Origin: Desulfobacteraceae bacterium
GTDB lineage: Bacteria > Desulfobacterota > Desulfobacteria > Desulfobacterales > RPRI01
Assembly (NCBI GenBank): GCA_011391695.1
Contig: JAABQB010000014.1
Span: 1-59,780 of the forward strand
Reading direction: 5' to 3'
DNA length: 59,780 nt
Made by a program: the position numbers and the translations under genes. A model generated the notes under the pieces. The model had not been told where the DNA came from. It saw only the letters and a list, made by a program, of their open reading frames with translations, and made no database searches. Below are positions 1 to 8,665 of this stretch, piece after piece (position 1 is the stretch's first letter; every line of letters begins with the position of its first letter).

Positions 1-159
1 GCCTACGCCGACACCGAATTTGAGGCCATCAATGGTCTGTGCGATGAGATCGTTATGATCTACGAAGAACTAAGGGAAAATAGAAACAATCTGGGAATCT
101 TGCCTGAAAAATGGCTGGGCTATCTTGACTCTGTGATAACTATCCATGAAAATATCTAA
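1..159 (+). CDS. C-terminal end of an unidentified protein (5' end outside window)
   Basis: The first frame is open from base 1 and ends at TAA 157-159, giving the last 52 residues of a protein. It is acidic and contains a likely helix rich in Glu and Arg followed by a Trp-Leu-Gly-Tyr stretch. I see no motif that names a family. The terminator at 325-357 lies downstream on the same strand and fits the end of this transcript. That it is coding rests on the open frame and the neighbouring terminator only. Confidence 0.5.
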   Translation, partial: AYADTEFEAINGLCDEIVMIYEELRENRNNLGILPEKWLGYLDSVITIHENI

Positions 160-324
160 TGACTATCTGGATATTCTGAAGCGGAAGGGTTTCTTGTGAA
201 AACCGCTAATTTAAACGAAGCATCTATTCGTGATTTTTTTGGCATGAATCCCGAATAATATCAGCAAGCATTAATTAAGTTTAAAAGCTTAGGATGTCCT
301 ATAAATACCCCCGGATGGATTTTT
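160..324 (+). other. Gap with possible decayed coding sequence
   Basis: No intact gene is visible. Frame 2 (146-199) reads 17 residues from an ATG that overlaps the upstream stop. Frame 1 then reads a protein-like stretch from GTG 196, interrupted by TAA at 256-258 and continuing in the same frame with protein-like composition to about 320. This could be the remains of a small gene with one frameshift and one stop, or chance. Confidence 0.25.
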
Positions 325-357
325 AAGGGTGCAGGAAATATCCTGACCCTTTTTTTT
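325..357 (+). terminator. Rho-independent terminator
   Basis: The arms AAGGGT-G-CAGGA (325-336) and TCCTGACCCTT (341-351) pair with one bulged G around an AATA loop. They are followed directly by a run of T (350-357). This separates the gene ending at 159 from the transporter starting at 379. Confidence 0.85.
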
Positions 358-378
358 ATTGAAGCTTATAAGGTCTTA

Positions 379-1272
379 ATGTCAAATCATACCAAAGGTA
401 TAATAATGATCAGCATAACGGCTCTGCTCTGGGGAATCCTGGCCATTGTGCTCAAATATGCGCTTCAGCGGTTCAGTGGCAATACTATCATCTGGTTCCG
501 GTTTACATTTTCATTCGTACTTCTGGCAGGATATTATATCTTTCATCGCCCGCAGTCTTTCGAAATATTTAAAATCCCCCCGGTTCTTGGAATAATTGCA
601 GGATTTGCCCTGGCGGGTAATTACCTGGGATTTACCACCGGCGTCGATTTGACATCTCCAAGCAATGCCCAAATCCTGATCCAGATCGCTCCGCTTCTGG
701 TGGTAGTTGCTGGGGTTGTATATTTTAAGGAACACCTGACGATCCTTCAAAAATCAGGCTTTGCCATTGCGGCAGCGGGTTTTTTATTGTTTTACCGGGA
801 TCAGCTTCATCATCTTGTAATCACTTCTCAGCAATATACTCTTGGTAATCTATGGATCATTTTTTCAGCCGTTGCCTGGGCGGTTTTTGCAGTATGCCAG
901 AAAAACCTAGTCCGATTCTGGGCTCCTCAGCAAATCAATTTGCTGATTTACCTGGTTGCCGCGATGATATTTTCCCCGCTGGCCGTTTTTCAGGAATTCC
1001 AGGGACTGGCCCTTTCAGATTGGCTGACCCTGATCTTTCTTGGTGCCAATACTCTCATTGCTTATGGCACTCTTGGTGAAGCCCTGAAGCTGATCCCTGC
1101 CAATCAGGTGAGCGCCATTATCGTCCTGAATCCGCTTATTACCCTGATTGTTGCCGGTGTTCTTTCGGCTCAGAAACTCCCCTGGCTTTCTTCTGAAAGC
1201 ACCACCCTGGTCGGATATGCCGGAGCACTCCTGCTTCTGGCAGGGGTGGGACTGGTTGTTAAAAAAGCATAA
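379..1272 (+). CDS. EamA/DMT-family transporter
   Basis: This 297-residue inner-membrane protein has about ten hydrophobic segments arranged as two similar halves, the usual form of the drug/metabolite transporter (EamA) family. The second half repeats the pattern of the first, ending with a Leu/Gly-rich helix and a short basic tail. The start ATG follows ATAAGG at a suitable distance. Members export amino acids, nucleosides or other small metabolites; the substrate cannot be read from sequence. It has its own upstream terminator and stands apart from the genes after it. A weak hairpin (AAGTCA/TGACTT, 1282-1300) follows the stop. Confidence 0.88.
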   Translation: MSNHTKGIIMISITALLWGILAIVLKYALQRFSGNTIIWFRFTFSFVLLAGYYIFHRPQSFEIFKIPPVLGIIAGFALAGNYLGFTTGVDLTSPSNAQILIQIAPLLVVVAGVVYFKEHLTILQKSGFAIAAAGFLLFYRDQLHHLVITSQQYTLGNLWIIFSAVAWAVFAVCQKNLVRFWAPQQINLLIYLVAAMIFSPLAVFQEFQGLALSDWLTLIFLGANTLIAYGTLGEALKLIPANQVSAIIVLNPLITLIVAGVLSAQKLPWLSSESTTLVGYAGALLLLAGVGLVVKKA

Positions 1273-1445
1273 GCAACCAACAAGTCATGTATGTTGACTT
1301 CTTTATGCCTGTCTGACATATAAATATATCTTTTTGCCAATTTTATATGTTGAATTTTAAATGAGTTACCTTCTTGATTTGGGATTGCCGGATAAACCGG
1401 GAATGTCGCAGATACCGAATCCGGTTAATTAATAAGGGATCGTTG

Positions 1446-2057
1446 ATGACTAACACAGTGAATACAAAGCCTGAGCGCTATAGAAAACCGGATAATGCTC
1501 AAAAGTATGATACAAAGATAAAGACTGCTGGTCTGCGCAATATCAGTCACTTTTTGGAACTGAGCGCACTAAAACGGGCGCTTGCCAATATCCGCGGAAA
1601 CTCAGTGCTTGACGCCCCTTGCGGAACGGGCCGCATTGATCTTTTACTGCGAGAGCGTTTTCCAAAAGTGGTTGGCCTCGATAGTTCTGAGGCAATGCTG
1701 GCTGTTTACCGCGAGATGGACAATACACGAGCGGGTTTTTTAGGCGATATTTTTCGTTTGCCGTTTCAGCAGGATTCTTTCGACTGGGTGGTATGCCACA
1801 GGTTGTTTCACCATTTCAATACCGATGAACTTCGTTTATCACTGCTGAAAAGCATAGCTCAAGTTTCAAAGAATGGCATTGTTTTTTATTCCTGGGTTAA
1901 AACCCCGCTTGCACACCGTGAGAGCTCACGTCGTGTGACGGTAAACCTGCACCATATTGAGAAACTGATTAACGAGGCCGGACTGGTTCTTGAATCAGTC
2001 CACTACGCATTCTGGCCGTTCCAGCCAAAGGCAATGATGGTTTGCCGGAAAAGATAA
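1446..2057 (+). CDS. Class I SAM-dependent methyltransferase
   Basis: The ATG at 1446 is preferred to an upstream in-frame ATG at 1374 because AAGGGA lies just before it and the upstream 24 residues are not family-like. The resulting 203-residue protein has motif I (VLDAPCGTGR), the acidic residue ending strand 2 (VVGLDSSEAML) and a later D-W-V strand, as in Methyltransf_11 proteins. It is a Rossmann-fold enzyme that transfers the methyl of S-adenosylmethionine; the acceptor is unknown. It lies 10 bp before the InaA-like kinase, so the two may be co-transcribed. Confidence 0.82.
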   Translation: MTNTVNTKPERYRKPDNAQKYDTKIKTAGLRNISHFLELSALKRALANIRGNSVLDAPCGTGRIDLLLRERFPKVVGLDSSEAMLAVYREMDNTRAGFLGDIFRLPFQQDSFDWVVCHRLFHHFNTDELRLSLLKSIAQVSKNGIVFYSWVKTPLAHRESSRRVTVNLHHIEKLINEAGLVLESVHYAFWPFQPKAMMVCRKR

Positions 2058-2067
2058 TGAAAATATT

Positions 2068-2853
2068 ATGAAATTAAGGGAGATATTCCATTCCGAAGAA
2101 ACAAGAAACCTTCTTGCACATAACGGATTCGGTTCGTTTGAATCATTGTGGAAAGTCGATGGGCAGTTCGTAGAAGAGCCTAATTACGAGCGGGGTGGGT
2201 GGAGCGGCATAATACTCCATGAAATAAGGCTTCAAAACGGGCATCCGTTAAAAATCGTAATAAAGCGGCAGGAAAACCACACCTTCAGATCTCTTTTGCA
2301 ACCTTTAAGAGGCACCCCAACTTTATTCAGGGAATACAACAATATATGCCGCCTCGAAAAATACGGCATCCCTACACTTGAACCCCTTTATTACGGGGAG
2401 CGCCGGGAAGAAGGAAATATCCAGGCTGTTCTGGTTATCCGGTTTCTTGAGGAATACAGAAATCTTGACGAGGTTCTTAAAGAAGCCGGGAAGAATGAAG
2501 TTTCCGGACTAAATCCTATAATTGATTCGGTTGCGGAAATAATAGCTCAAGTCCATTCCCATCGTTTTCAACACAGCTGCCTTTACGGAAAGCATGTTTT
2601 TGTTAAAACAGAAAAAGAAGCTCCGCCCGATATCCGGCTGATAGACCTTGAAAAAATGCATTATGGCTTATCCCGCTTTTCGGTTGCCGTCCACGACCTG
2701 AGCGCTTTATTCAGACACTCCGAGTGGCCTGAAGATGTCTGGAATTTATTTATTAAAAGTTATTTGAGCAAGGCCGGACTTGGAATAAAGGGGAAAGGGC
2801 TTTTTAAGGCTCTCGATAAAAAAATTGGAAAGAAAATATCCAAACGTATGTGA
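2068..2853 (+). CDS. InaA/WaaP-like lipopolysaccharide kinase family protein
   Basis: The 261-residue product has a eukaryotic-kinase-like fold as seen in the LPS kinases KdkA, WaaP and InaA. Visible are a VIKRQ strand (the ATP-binding Lys), a conserved hydrophobic strand with RFLEEY, an H-S-H-x-F-Q-H-S-C-L-Y-G-K-H catalytic loop and an IRLIDLEKM metal-binding Asp. It probably phosphorylates a sugar of lipopolysaccharide or a related substrate at the membrane. The C-terminus may be altered: an A7 run (2818-2824) lies near the end, and a second frame continues from GTG 2850 with a protein-like sequence to TAA 2931-2933. Confidence 0.72.
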   Translation: MKLREIFHSEETRNLLAHNGFGSFESLWKVDGQFVEEPNYERGGWSGIILHEIRLQNGHPLKIVIKRQENHTFRSLLQPLRGTPTLFREYNNICRLEKYGIPTLEPLYYGERREEGNIQAVLVIRFLEEYRNLDEVLKEAGKNEVSGLNPIIDSVAEIIAQVHSHRFQHSCLYGKHVFVKTEKEAPPDIRLIDLEKMHYGLSRFSVAVHDLSALFRHSEWPEDVWNLFIKSYLSKAGLGIKGKGLFKALDKKIGKKISKRM

Positions 2854-2950
2854 AAAGCCATCTAAACCAGCTCAATGAATTCTTTACCAAGGAGACCTTC
2901 CGGGAGGATAAGCAGAAAAACAATGATCACTAAAAAAGCCCGTGTGTTTT

Positions 2951-4228
2951 TTATATTACAACCTTGAACTTTTCATGGTATTTGAATGGGAAGGTTTCGT
3001 CCAACCGGACCAAATTTGAGCGGAGATAATGAAGATTAATGAAGGTCTTGTTTTTCAGATACAGATAGGAAAGAATCCGGTTGTTTTCATCATATTTTGT
3101 CTTATCATATTTCAGATAAACACTCTGCCCCTTTAATTTGTCCACAAGCCACTTCACGGCTTCCGGTTCTTTACCGGCCTTTATTTCAATACCAATTAAT
3201 CTGACGATCATATTGTTATTGAGCTCAATTATGTTGGGGGCAATCACGCTCTTTAAGTGTAAATACTTCACTTTGCCGTGTCCGTTGGCTTCGATTTTTG
3301 ACCCGAAGGACAACTTCCTTGGATCGATCTTTTTGTTAAATTGTACCGGATCATAAAAAATATACGGCAGTTTCTGTATTTCCTGCCGGTAGTCGATAGC
3401 AGTCCGTGCCGGTTTAATGACTTCTACAACTGTCTGATTGAAAATATCGGCCTGCTCAGCTCCAATTTTTTTTCTGATAACAGGCAAGAAAGATTCATTA
3501 ATCTCGTATCCGATCGAGCTTCTTTCAAGAAACTTTGCCGCAAGTGAGGTCGTGCCGCTTCCCAGGAACGGGTCAAGAACCGTTTCTCCTACAAAACTGA
3601 ACATTCTGATCAAACGCTTGGGAAGCTCTCCGGGAAACATGGCCAGATGCTTGTCCTGCTTCTCTCCGGGAAAAATCCAGTGTCCGGCAAAGTATTCGTT
3701 CCATTCTTTTACAGACAGCATAGACTGCTCTTTCGCTTTTTTGTCGGCTGGTGGAGAAGTCCCTGGTTTTTTGAAAATCAGGATAAATTCATAATCAAGC
3801 TTCAAAATTCCGTTTCGGGGGTATGGAAAACTTCCCATTATCGTGGCACCGCCGGTTGTATTGCAGGTTGTAACTTTCTGCCAGATTACAGCTCCCATAT
3901 AGTCGAAGCCTATGGATTCACAGAATTTAATGATCTCGGTTCTTATAGGTATGACTTTATATCGACCATAATATACGGATCTGGCAAACTGGTCTCCTAT
4001 ATTTACGCAAAGGCGGCAACCGCCATACATTACACGGTGGCATTCTTTCCATACCAGGTTCAGATTGTTGATATATTCTTCATAAGTATCATGAAAGCCG
4101 ATCTGCTGGGCGCTGTCATAATCCTTGAGCTGCCAGTATGGAGGCGACGTAATAGCCAGATGGACGGATTCATCCGGAACTTCCTGCATCAAACGAGAAT
4201 CCGCTATATAAATTTTGTGTTTATTCAT
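2951..4228 (-). CDS. Site-specific DNA methyltransferase with C-terminal SNase-like domain
   Basis: The protein has 425 residues. Residues 1-260 are an N4/N6 DNA methyltransferase of the beta order: TSPPYW (28-32) is the catalytic motif IV and DPFLGSGTT (219-227) the SAM-binding motif I. SPPY is typical of N4-cytosine enzymes. Residues about 335-425 resemble staphylococcal nuclease: VRLIGIE (342-348), a D-x4-R-x-L-x-Y-x-Y strand (Arg384) and an FINLHYLRSNLVRL segment. Arg343 and Arg384 line up with SNase Arg35 and Arg87, but I do not find a clear counterpart of Glu43, so nuclease activity is doubtful. No restriction enzyme is adjacent, so it may be an orphan methylase. Confidence 0.85.
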   Translation of the reverse strand: MNKHKIYIADSRLMQEVPDESVHLAITSPPYWQLKDYDSAQQIGFHDTYEEYINNLNLVWKECHRVMYGGCRLCVNIGDQFARSVYYGRYKVIPIRTEIIKFCESIGFDYMGAVIWQKVTTCNTTGGATIMGSFPYPRNGILKLDYEFILIFKKPGTSPPADKKAKEQSMLSVKEWNEYFAGHWIFPGEKQDKHLAMFPGELPKRLIRMFSFVGETVLDPFLGSGTTSLAAKFLERSSIGYEINESFLPVIRKKIGAEQADIFNQTVVEVIKPARTAIDYRQEIQKLPYIFYDPVQFNKKIDPRKLSFGSKIEANGHGKVKYLHLKSVIAPNIIELNNNMIVRLIGIEIKAGKEPEAVKWLVDKLKGQSVYLKYDKTKYDENNRILSYLYLKNKTFINLHYLRSNLVRLDETFPFKYHEKFKVVI

Positions 4229-4531
4229 GCTGTCTTTAAACTCTATCCGACATTTATTTCTTTTCCCTGACTTCTTTGGTTTTATCGGCCGGGATCATGT
4301 GCGTGGTACGGTTGTTTCCATAGGAGCAGGGGCGCCCAATTAAAAGGTGTGTTAACATAAAAAACACCTCACCGAAAGAAAAAACGGAAAAAATCAATAT
4401 CAGGGACTCTATAACGAGTTATTTGAAACCTTTCATCCGATTCAATCTCCCGCATACTGTCAATCTTGCCGGAGAGCCACCCGATCTTTTAATCTTTCGG
4501 ATCATCAAATTCCGGGCCTTAAGGTTATATA

Positions 4532-4699
4532 TCAAGCAGGGGGTTCCATCCACAACATCCACATTTCTTTTATGCTAAGCCTTTTTTCTTTATTATCAAC
4601 AAGCCGGACAAAAGCTTTCTGATTATTTGTTGCAACATCTTGTAATATTGATTCAAATCCATATCTCAACCTCACTAAAAATCTATTGACGATATTCAT
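4532..4699 (-). CDS. Possible small protein, 55 residues, unknown
   Basis: A minus-strand frame runs from ATG (4699) to TGA (4532-4534). The translation has mixed charged and hydrophobic residues, with a segment F-V-R-L-V-D-N-K-E-K and a Met/Trp-rich end, and looks protein-like. No Shine-Dalgarno sequence is visible, so it may equally be the remains of a longer gene or chance. I recognise no family. Confidence 0.22.
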   Translation of the reverse strand: MNIVNRFLVRLRYGFESILQDVATNNQKAFVRLVDNKEKRLSIKEMWMLWMEPPA

Positions 4700-4712
4700 A
4701 ATAAATTATAAA
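4686..4712 (+). promoter_or_regulatory. Candidate sigma-70 promoter of the lipid cluster
   Basis: TTGACG at 4686-4691 and TATAAA at 4707-4712 are separated by 15 bp in an AT-rich stretch. They lie about 50 bp upstream of the first gene of the cluster. The spacer is shorter than the usual 17 bp. AAAAGGA (4747-4753) then serves as the ribosome site for ATG 4763. Confidence 0.4.
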
Positions 4713-4762
4713 AAGAAAAGTTTAGAAGCAAAAAGAATTAATGTCTAAAAGGATTATCGGAC

Positions 4763-5497
4763 ATGAACGATAATGCAGGAAAAACAGCTCTTGTAATTGG
4801 AGGCAGCCGGGGAATCGGGCGAGCCATAGCCCTTCGTCTTGCCCAGTCAGGATTAGATATCTGGCTGACTTATCAGGGAAATCATTCTGCGGCAAGTGAG
4901 GTTAAATCCGAAATAGAAAAAAAAGGCGCAAAATGCGAGACAATATCTTTTGATATCTCAAATTACGACGCCACTAAAGCCGCTCTTGAAAAAAGGACTG
5001 ATGAACACCCTCCCCATGTTGTGGTGTACAATGCCGGAATCGCAAAAGACAATCTCATGGTATGGATGACAAAAGAAGAATGGGAATCGGTTATTTCTGT
5101 TAATCTTACCGGCTTTTATAATGTGATGAATGCTGTTCTTTTTCCCATGCTGAGGGAAAAACGAGGCCGTATCGTAGTTGTATCATCCGCTTCAGGCCAG
5201 ATCGGACAGGCAGGCCAGGTGAATTATTCGGCCTCAAAAGCAGGCTTAATCGGGGCTGTAAAGGCTCTCGCAAGGGAAATCGGGAAGAAAAACATCCTTG
5301 TCAATGCTGTGGCGCCGGGACTCATAGATACTGATATGACCGCATCTCTTGAAAAGGATAAACTCCTGCCTCTTATTCCCTTAAAAAGAATTGGAAGTCC
5401 TGAAGATGTGGCTTCTGTTGTCAATTTTCTTTGCACCGAGGAGAATATGTATATTCATGGACAGGTTATAGGCATTAATGGCGGTCTTGCGATATGA
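4763..5497 (+). CDS. fabG: 3-oxoacyl-ACP reductase (FabG/ApeQ-like)
   Basis: The 244-residue short-chain dehydrogenase has the NAD(P)-binding motif GGSRGIG near residue 10, the NAG motif and the Ser-Tyr-Lys catalytic set (SSASGQ... NYSASK). It is of normal FabG length. It should reduce the 3-ketoacyl-ACP made by the cluster's ketosynthases and is the only ketoreductase in the block. AAAAGGA precedes the ATG. It is the first gene of the 32-kb block and overlaps the next gene by ATGA, so translation is coupled. Confidence 0.92.
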   Translation: MNDNAGKTALVIGGSRGIGRAIALRLAQSGLDIWLTYQGNHSAASEVKSEIEKKGAKCETISFDISNYDATKAALEKRTDEHPPHVVVYNAGIAKDNLMVWMTKEEWESVISVNLTGFYNVMNAVLFPMLREKRGRIVVVSSASGQIGQAGQVNYSASKAGLIGAVKALAREIGKKNILVNAVAPGLIDTDMTASLEKDKLLPLIPLKRIGSPEDVASVVNFLCTEENMYIHGQVIGINGGLAI

Positions 5498-6999
5498 AAA
5501 AATATGACGATATTGTTGTAGGAAGCGGCATAAGCGGAATGACCCTCGCCCTTCTCCTTGGCATGAACGGTCATTCTGTGCTGCTTCTCGAAAAAAACAG
5601 GAATATCGGCGGGTGCATGACCCGTTTTTACAAACAGGGAATACCGTTTGATACAGGTTTTCACTTTACAGGCGGTTTTTATAAAAACGGAATTTTAAAC
5701 GATATGCTGACTGTTCTCGGGATCAGCGATCAGATTCAACCGGTATTTATAACAAGAGAAGAAGGGAACAGGCTTATATTTGAACAGGAAAATGGCGTTT
5801 ATGATTTTCCTTTCGGCTTTAAAGAAATCATTGCAAAAATGAAGAGCTACTTTCCTGGAGAGCAGAATGGTATCGACAGGTATTTTGAAATGCTTCTGGA
5901 TGTTTGTAATAAAACCGTGGCAATGGACCTGCGCAAACTCTCTCTTTCCCAGGACTCGATAGATGAAGATTATATCAGCCTGGATCAAGTCCTTAACAAG
6001 CTTATACAAAACAGCACGTTGAAAGGGCTTCTTTCAAAATACAGCATGTGTTACGGAGTAAAGCCTTCCGAAACTTCTTTTGCCAATCACAGCAGGGTAA
6101 GTTTCGGCCTGTATGAATCGGTCGCAAGGGTGAAAGACGGGGGAGACGCTTTCATCAGGGCTTTTAAAAAGCGATTCTCCGAGTATGACATCGACATCCG
6201 CTGCCAAAGCCATATAATTGAATGTTCGGATATAACAAATAATATTGTAGGTCGATTCGTTTTGAACACTGGTGAAGAGGTTTTTGCCGACCGGTGCACT
6301 TTTACTATCCATCCGAAGGCTGTTCTTGATGTTCTTCCCAAAAAACATCTCTCAAAGGCTTTTATTGACAGAGTAAGCGCCTTCGAACCGACACACGGTT
6401 TCTTTGCCGTATTCGGGGTCCTTGAAAACAGCAGACAGTCCTCTGATGACTATGATCCGACAATTCTCTCCCTGCTTCCGACAACTGATATCAATAAACT
6501 TATGGATCCCTGCTACACGGGAGATTCAGCCCTGGTTATCCTGAAAAACATGGATGCGGTTAATGGGAAAGACTGCCTTGTTCTGACCGCTCTTGAACTC
6601 TCTTTTCCCGAACATGTCAGGCAGTGGCATGATTCAAAATCAGGAGCCCGGCCTGAAGGGTACCTTGATTACAAGGAAGAACGGACTGAAGGAATAAAAA
6701 GAAGAATTTTAAACGTTTATCCTGAATACAGAGACTCTCTTAAGATAGTAGATTCGGCATCTGTATTAACTTTCAGGGATTATCTCAACGCACCCTTCGG
6801 ATCTGCTTACGGTATAAAACAGAAAATCGGTCAGTTTAATCTTTTTGGGAAACTGCCCCTGCGAAACCTTTATGCTGCCGGACAAAGCGCAGTGCTTCCG
6901 GGTATAGTCGGAGCAATGCTTTCTTCTTTCATTATCGGACGTGTCATTGCCGGCAGAGAGAGTTACCTTGACTTCATAAAAAAGAGGCTCGATTCTTGA
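5494..6999 (+). CDS. CrtI-like FAD-dependent oxidoreductase (phytoene desaturase/retinol saturase family)
   Basis: This 501-residue protein starts with a Rossmann FAD-binding motif (GSGISGMTLALLLG) and a following acidic residue (LLLEKN), then GGCMTRF and an F-DTGFHFTGGF segment, as in phytoene desaturases, carotenoid isomerases and retinol saturases. The C-terminal LYAAGQSAVLPGIVGAMLSS closes the FAD site. Such enzymes desaturate, isomerise or saturate conjugated chains in a lipid environment. Here the substrate is probably an ACP- or lipid-bound polyene. The start overlaps fabG by ATGA and the stop overlaps the next start, so it is part of a tightly coupled operon. Related genes are also found in proposed ladderane gene sets. 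Confidence 0.85.
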   Translation: MKKYDDIVVGSGISGMTLALLLGMNGHSVLLLEKNRNIGGCMTRFYKQGIPFDTGFHFTGGFYKNGILNDMLTVLGISDQIQPVFITREEGNRLIFEQENGVYDFPFGFKEIIAKMKSYFPGEQNGIDRYFEMLLDVCNKTVAMDLRKLSLSQDSIDEDYISLDQVLNKLIQNSTLKGLLSKYSMCYGVKPSETSFANHSRVSFGLYESVARVKDGGDAFIRAFKKRFSEYDIDIRCQSHIIECSDITNNIVGRFVLNTGEEVFADRCTFTIHPKAVLDVLPKKHLSKAFIDRVSAFEPTHGFFAVFGVLENSRQSSDDYDPTILSLLPTTDINKLMDPCYTGDSALVILKNMDAVNGKDCLVLTALELSFPEHVRQWHDSKSGARPEGYLDYKEERTEGIKRRILNVYPEYRDSLKIVDSASVLTFRDYLNAPFGSAYGIKQKIGQFNLFGKLPLRNLYAAGQSAVLPGIVGAMLSSFIIGRVIAGRESYLDFIKKRLDS

Positions 7000-8219
7000 A
7001 AAGGGTTGTTATTACGGGATTAGGGGCTGTTTCCCCTCTTGGGACTGACGTTCCTGCTCTGATGCAGGGAATTGAAGAAGGAAAGAGCGCCGTCAGGTAC
7101 ATGGATGGATGGAACCAGTATACCGGATTAAGAAGCCTTGTGGGCGCTCCGGCAAAGGTCGTTAATGAAAAATTGATTCCCCGCACCATAAGAAGATCGA
7201 TGGGAAGAATGAGCATCTTTTCCGTGCAGGCCGCTGACCAGGCCTTCGCCGATTCAGGCATTAACCGGGAAATGATCTCATCAGGCCGGATTGGATGTAT
7301 TGTTGGATCAACAATGGGAAGCTCCCAGAGCCTCAATGATGCTTTTGAATTAATGCTCCCCGAAAAAGACTTGACCTGTCTGCCCGCAATGAAGTTTTTC
7401 CAGTGTGTTTCCCACACTGCGGCAATGAATGTGGCTCACTATCTTGGACTGACCGGTTATGTCATGGCCACATCAGCGGCCTGCGCTTCCGGCTTGCAGG
7501 CTGTCGGAGCCGGATATGACCTGATAAGGCTTGGGAAGCAGGATGCCATGCTGTGCGGCGGAGCGGAAGAACTCCATCCTACTGTGACCGGCTCCTTTGA
7601 CATCCTTTTTGCGACATCTGCAAACTTTAACCATGAGCCGGAAAAAACACCGCGTCCTTTTGATGCAAATAGAGACGGCCTTGTATGCGGAGAAGGAAGC
7701 GGAATACTTCTTCTGGAAGAATATGAACATGCTGTAGAGCGCAAAGCCAGAATATATGCTGAAATAATCGGATACCACACATGCGGAAGCGGGGTTCATG
7801 TGAGCCAGTCAAATAAAGATTCGATCATCGGATGCTTCAGGCATGCACTGAAAGATGCCGGTATCGGCCCGGAAGATGTCGATTACATAAATGCACATGC
7901 GACAGCGACAATACACGGAGACAAGGAAGAAGCCGAAGCAATCCGCGAGGTTTTTGGCGGCTTTGTGCCGGTCAGCAGCCTGAAAGGATACATCGGGCAC
8001 ACATTGGGAGCCTCCGGTTCTATTGAGCTGATAGCATCCCTCATTATGATGGATAAGGAATGCATATATCCAACCCGGAATCTTGAATCGGTAAGCCATG
8101 ACTGTGAAGGCATTTACCACGTTATGAATAAATTAAATAAAAAAATCAATATACTGTTTAAAAACTGTTTTGCCTTTGGCGGAATAAATGCCTCGATTGT
8201 CTGTAAAAAGCTTAAATGA
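6996..8219 (+). CDS. Beta-ketoacyl-ACP synthase II-type (FabF/ApeR-like), complete active site
   Basis: The 407-residue ketosynthase has Cys163 (SAACASG), His301 (NAHATAT) and His335 (GYIGHT), the full Cys-His-His triad of FabF. It extends an acyl-ACP by two carbons by decarboxylative condensation with malonyl-ACP. Translation starts at TTG 6996, inside the stop of the FAD gene. It stands alone, without an adjacent partner subunit, which suggests a homodimer working in the early rounds, unlike the two paired ketosynthases later in the block. A 171-bp gap with a large inverted repeat follows. Confidence 0.92.
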   Translation: MKRVVITGLGAVSPLGTDVPALMQGIEEGKSAVRYMDGWNQYTGLRSLVGAPAKVVNEKLIPRTIRRSMGRMSIFSVQAADQAFADSGINREMISSGRIGCIVGSTMGSSQSLNDAFELMLPEKDLTCLPAMKFFQCVSHTAAMNVAHYLGLTGYVMATSAACASGLQAVGAGYDLIRLGKQDAMLCGGAEELHPTVTGSFDILFATSANFNHEPEKTPRPFDANRDGLVCGEGSGILLLEEYEHAVERKARIYAEIIGYHTCGSGVHVSQSNKDSIIGCFRHALKDAGIGPEDVDYINAHATATIHGDKEEAEAIREVFGGFVPVSSLKGYIGHTLGASGSIELIASLIMMDKECIYPTRNLESVSHDCEGIYHVMNKLNKKINILFKNCFAFGGINASIVCKKLK

Positions 8220-8286
8220 AAGCAGTCGGGAGTCAGTCATAGATTCACACAGATGAACGCAGATAGATTAAAATACAAAGAAATAA

Positions 8287-8365
8287 GTAACTACTGAGGT
8301 GGATAGGCTGTAGGATTTATCCCTAACAGTCTACAGCCTTCAGTCTAAATAACCTGAGTAGTTAC
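8287..8365. repeat. Imperfect inverted repeat between KS and ACP genes
   Basis: Outer arms GTAACTACTGAGGT (8287-8300) and ACCTGAGTAGTTAC (8352-8365) match with one mismatch. Inner arms AGGCTGTAG (8305-8313) and CTACAGCCT (8331-8339) match perfectly. There is no T run, so it is not a typical terminator. It looks like a mobile or REP-type palindromic element inserted in the operon. Confidence 0.7.
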
Positions 8366-8390
8366 AAAAGCAATTGATACAGGATACTAA

Positions 8391-8657
8391 ATGACGGAAC
8401 AAGAGATAATAAAACTGACGAATCAGGTTTTTGAAGAATCGTTTGAAATAGAAAAAGAAAAATTAAAGCCGGAGATGAATATTTTCCAGGATCTCGGACT
8501 TGACAGTCTTGATATAGTCGACCTCGTGGTTGCCCTGCAGAATAAGTTCGGCGTTAAAATAAGAAATGACGACAGGATCAAGAACATAAGGACGCTGGGG
8601 GACATATACAAATTTGTTCTCTCATTGAAAGCGGAAGGAGCGTCCCCTTCACTATAG
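8391..8657 (+). CDS. Acyl carrier protein
   Basis: The 88-residue acidic protein has the phosphopantetheine site LGLDSLDIVDL, with the modified Ser after Asp, and the usual four-helix ACP length. It carries the growing chain for the cluster enzymes. It lies 8 bp before the PlsC-type acyltransferase, which may take its acyl group. It is one of three ACPs in the block, which suggests separate starter, elongation and transfer roles. No phosphopantetheinyl transferase is present in the window. Confidence 0.93.
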   Translation: MTEQEIIKLTNQVFEESFEIEKEKLKPEMNIFQDLGLDSLDIVDLVVALQNKFGVKIRNDDRIKNIRTLGDIYKFVLSLKAEGASPSL

Positions 8658-8665
8658 CGGCAGAA

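Larger units (their letters stand above)
4229..4762. other. 534-bp intergenic region between divergent genes
   Basis: This region separates the minus-strand methyltransferase from the start of the plus-strand lipid cluster. It holds a small inverted repeat (AGGTGT 4345-4350 / ACACCT 4364-4369), a possible 55-codon minus-strand frame (4532-4699) and a candidate promoter at 4686-4712. No RNA gene is recognisable. Confidence 0.6.
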
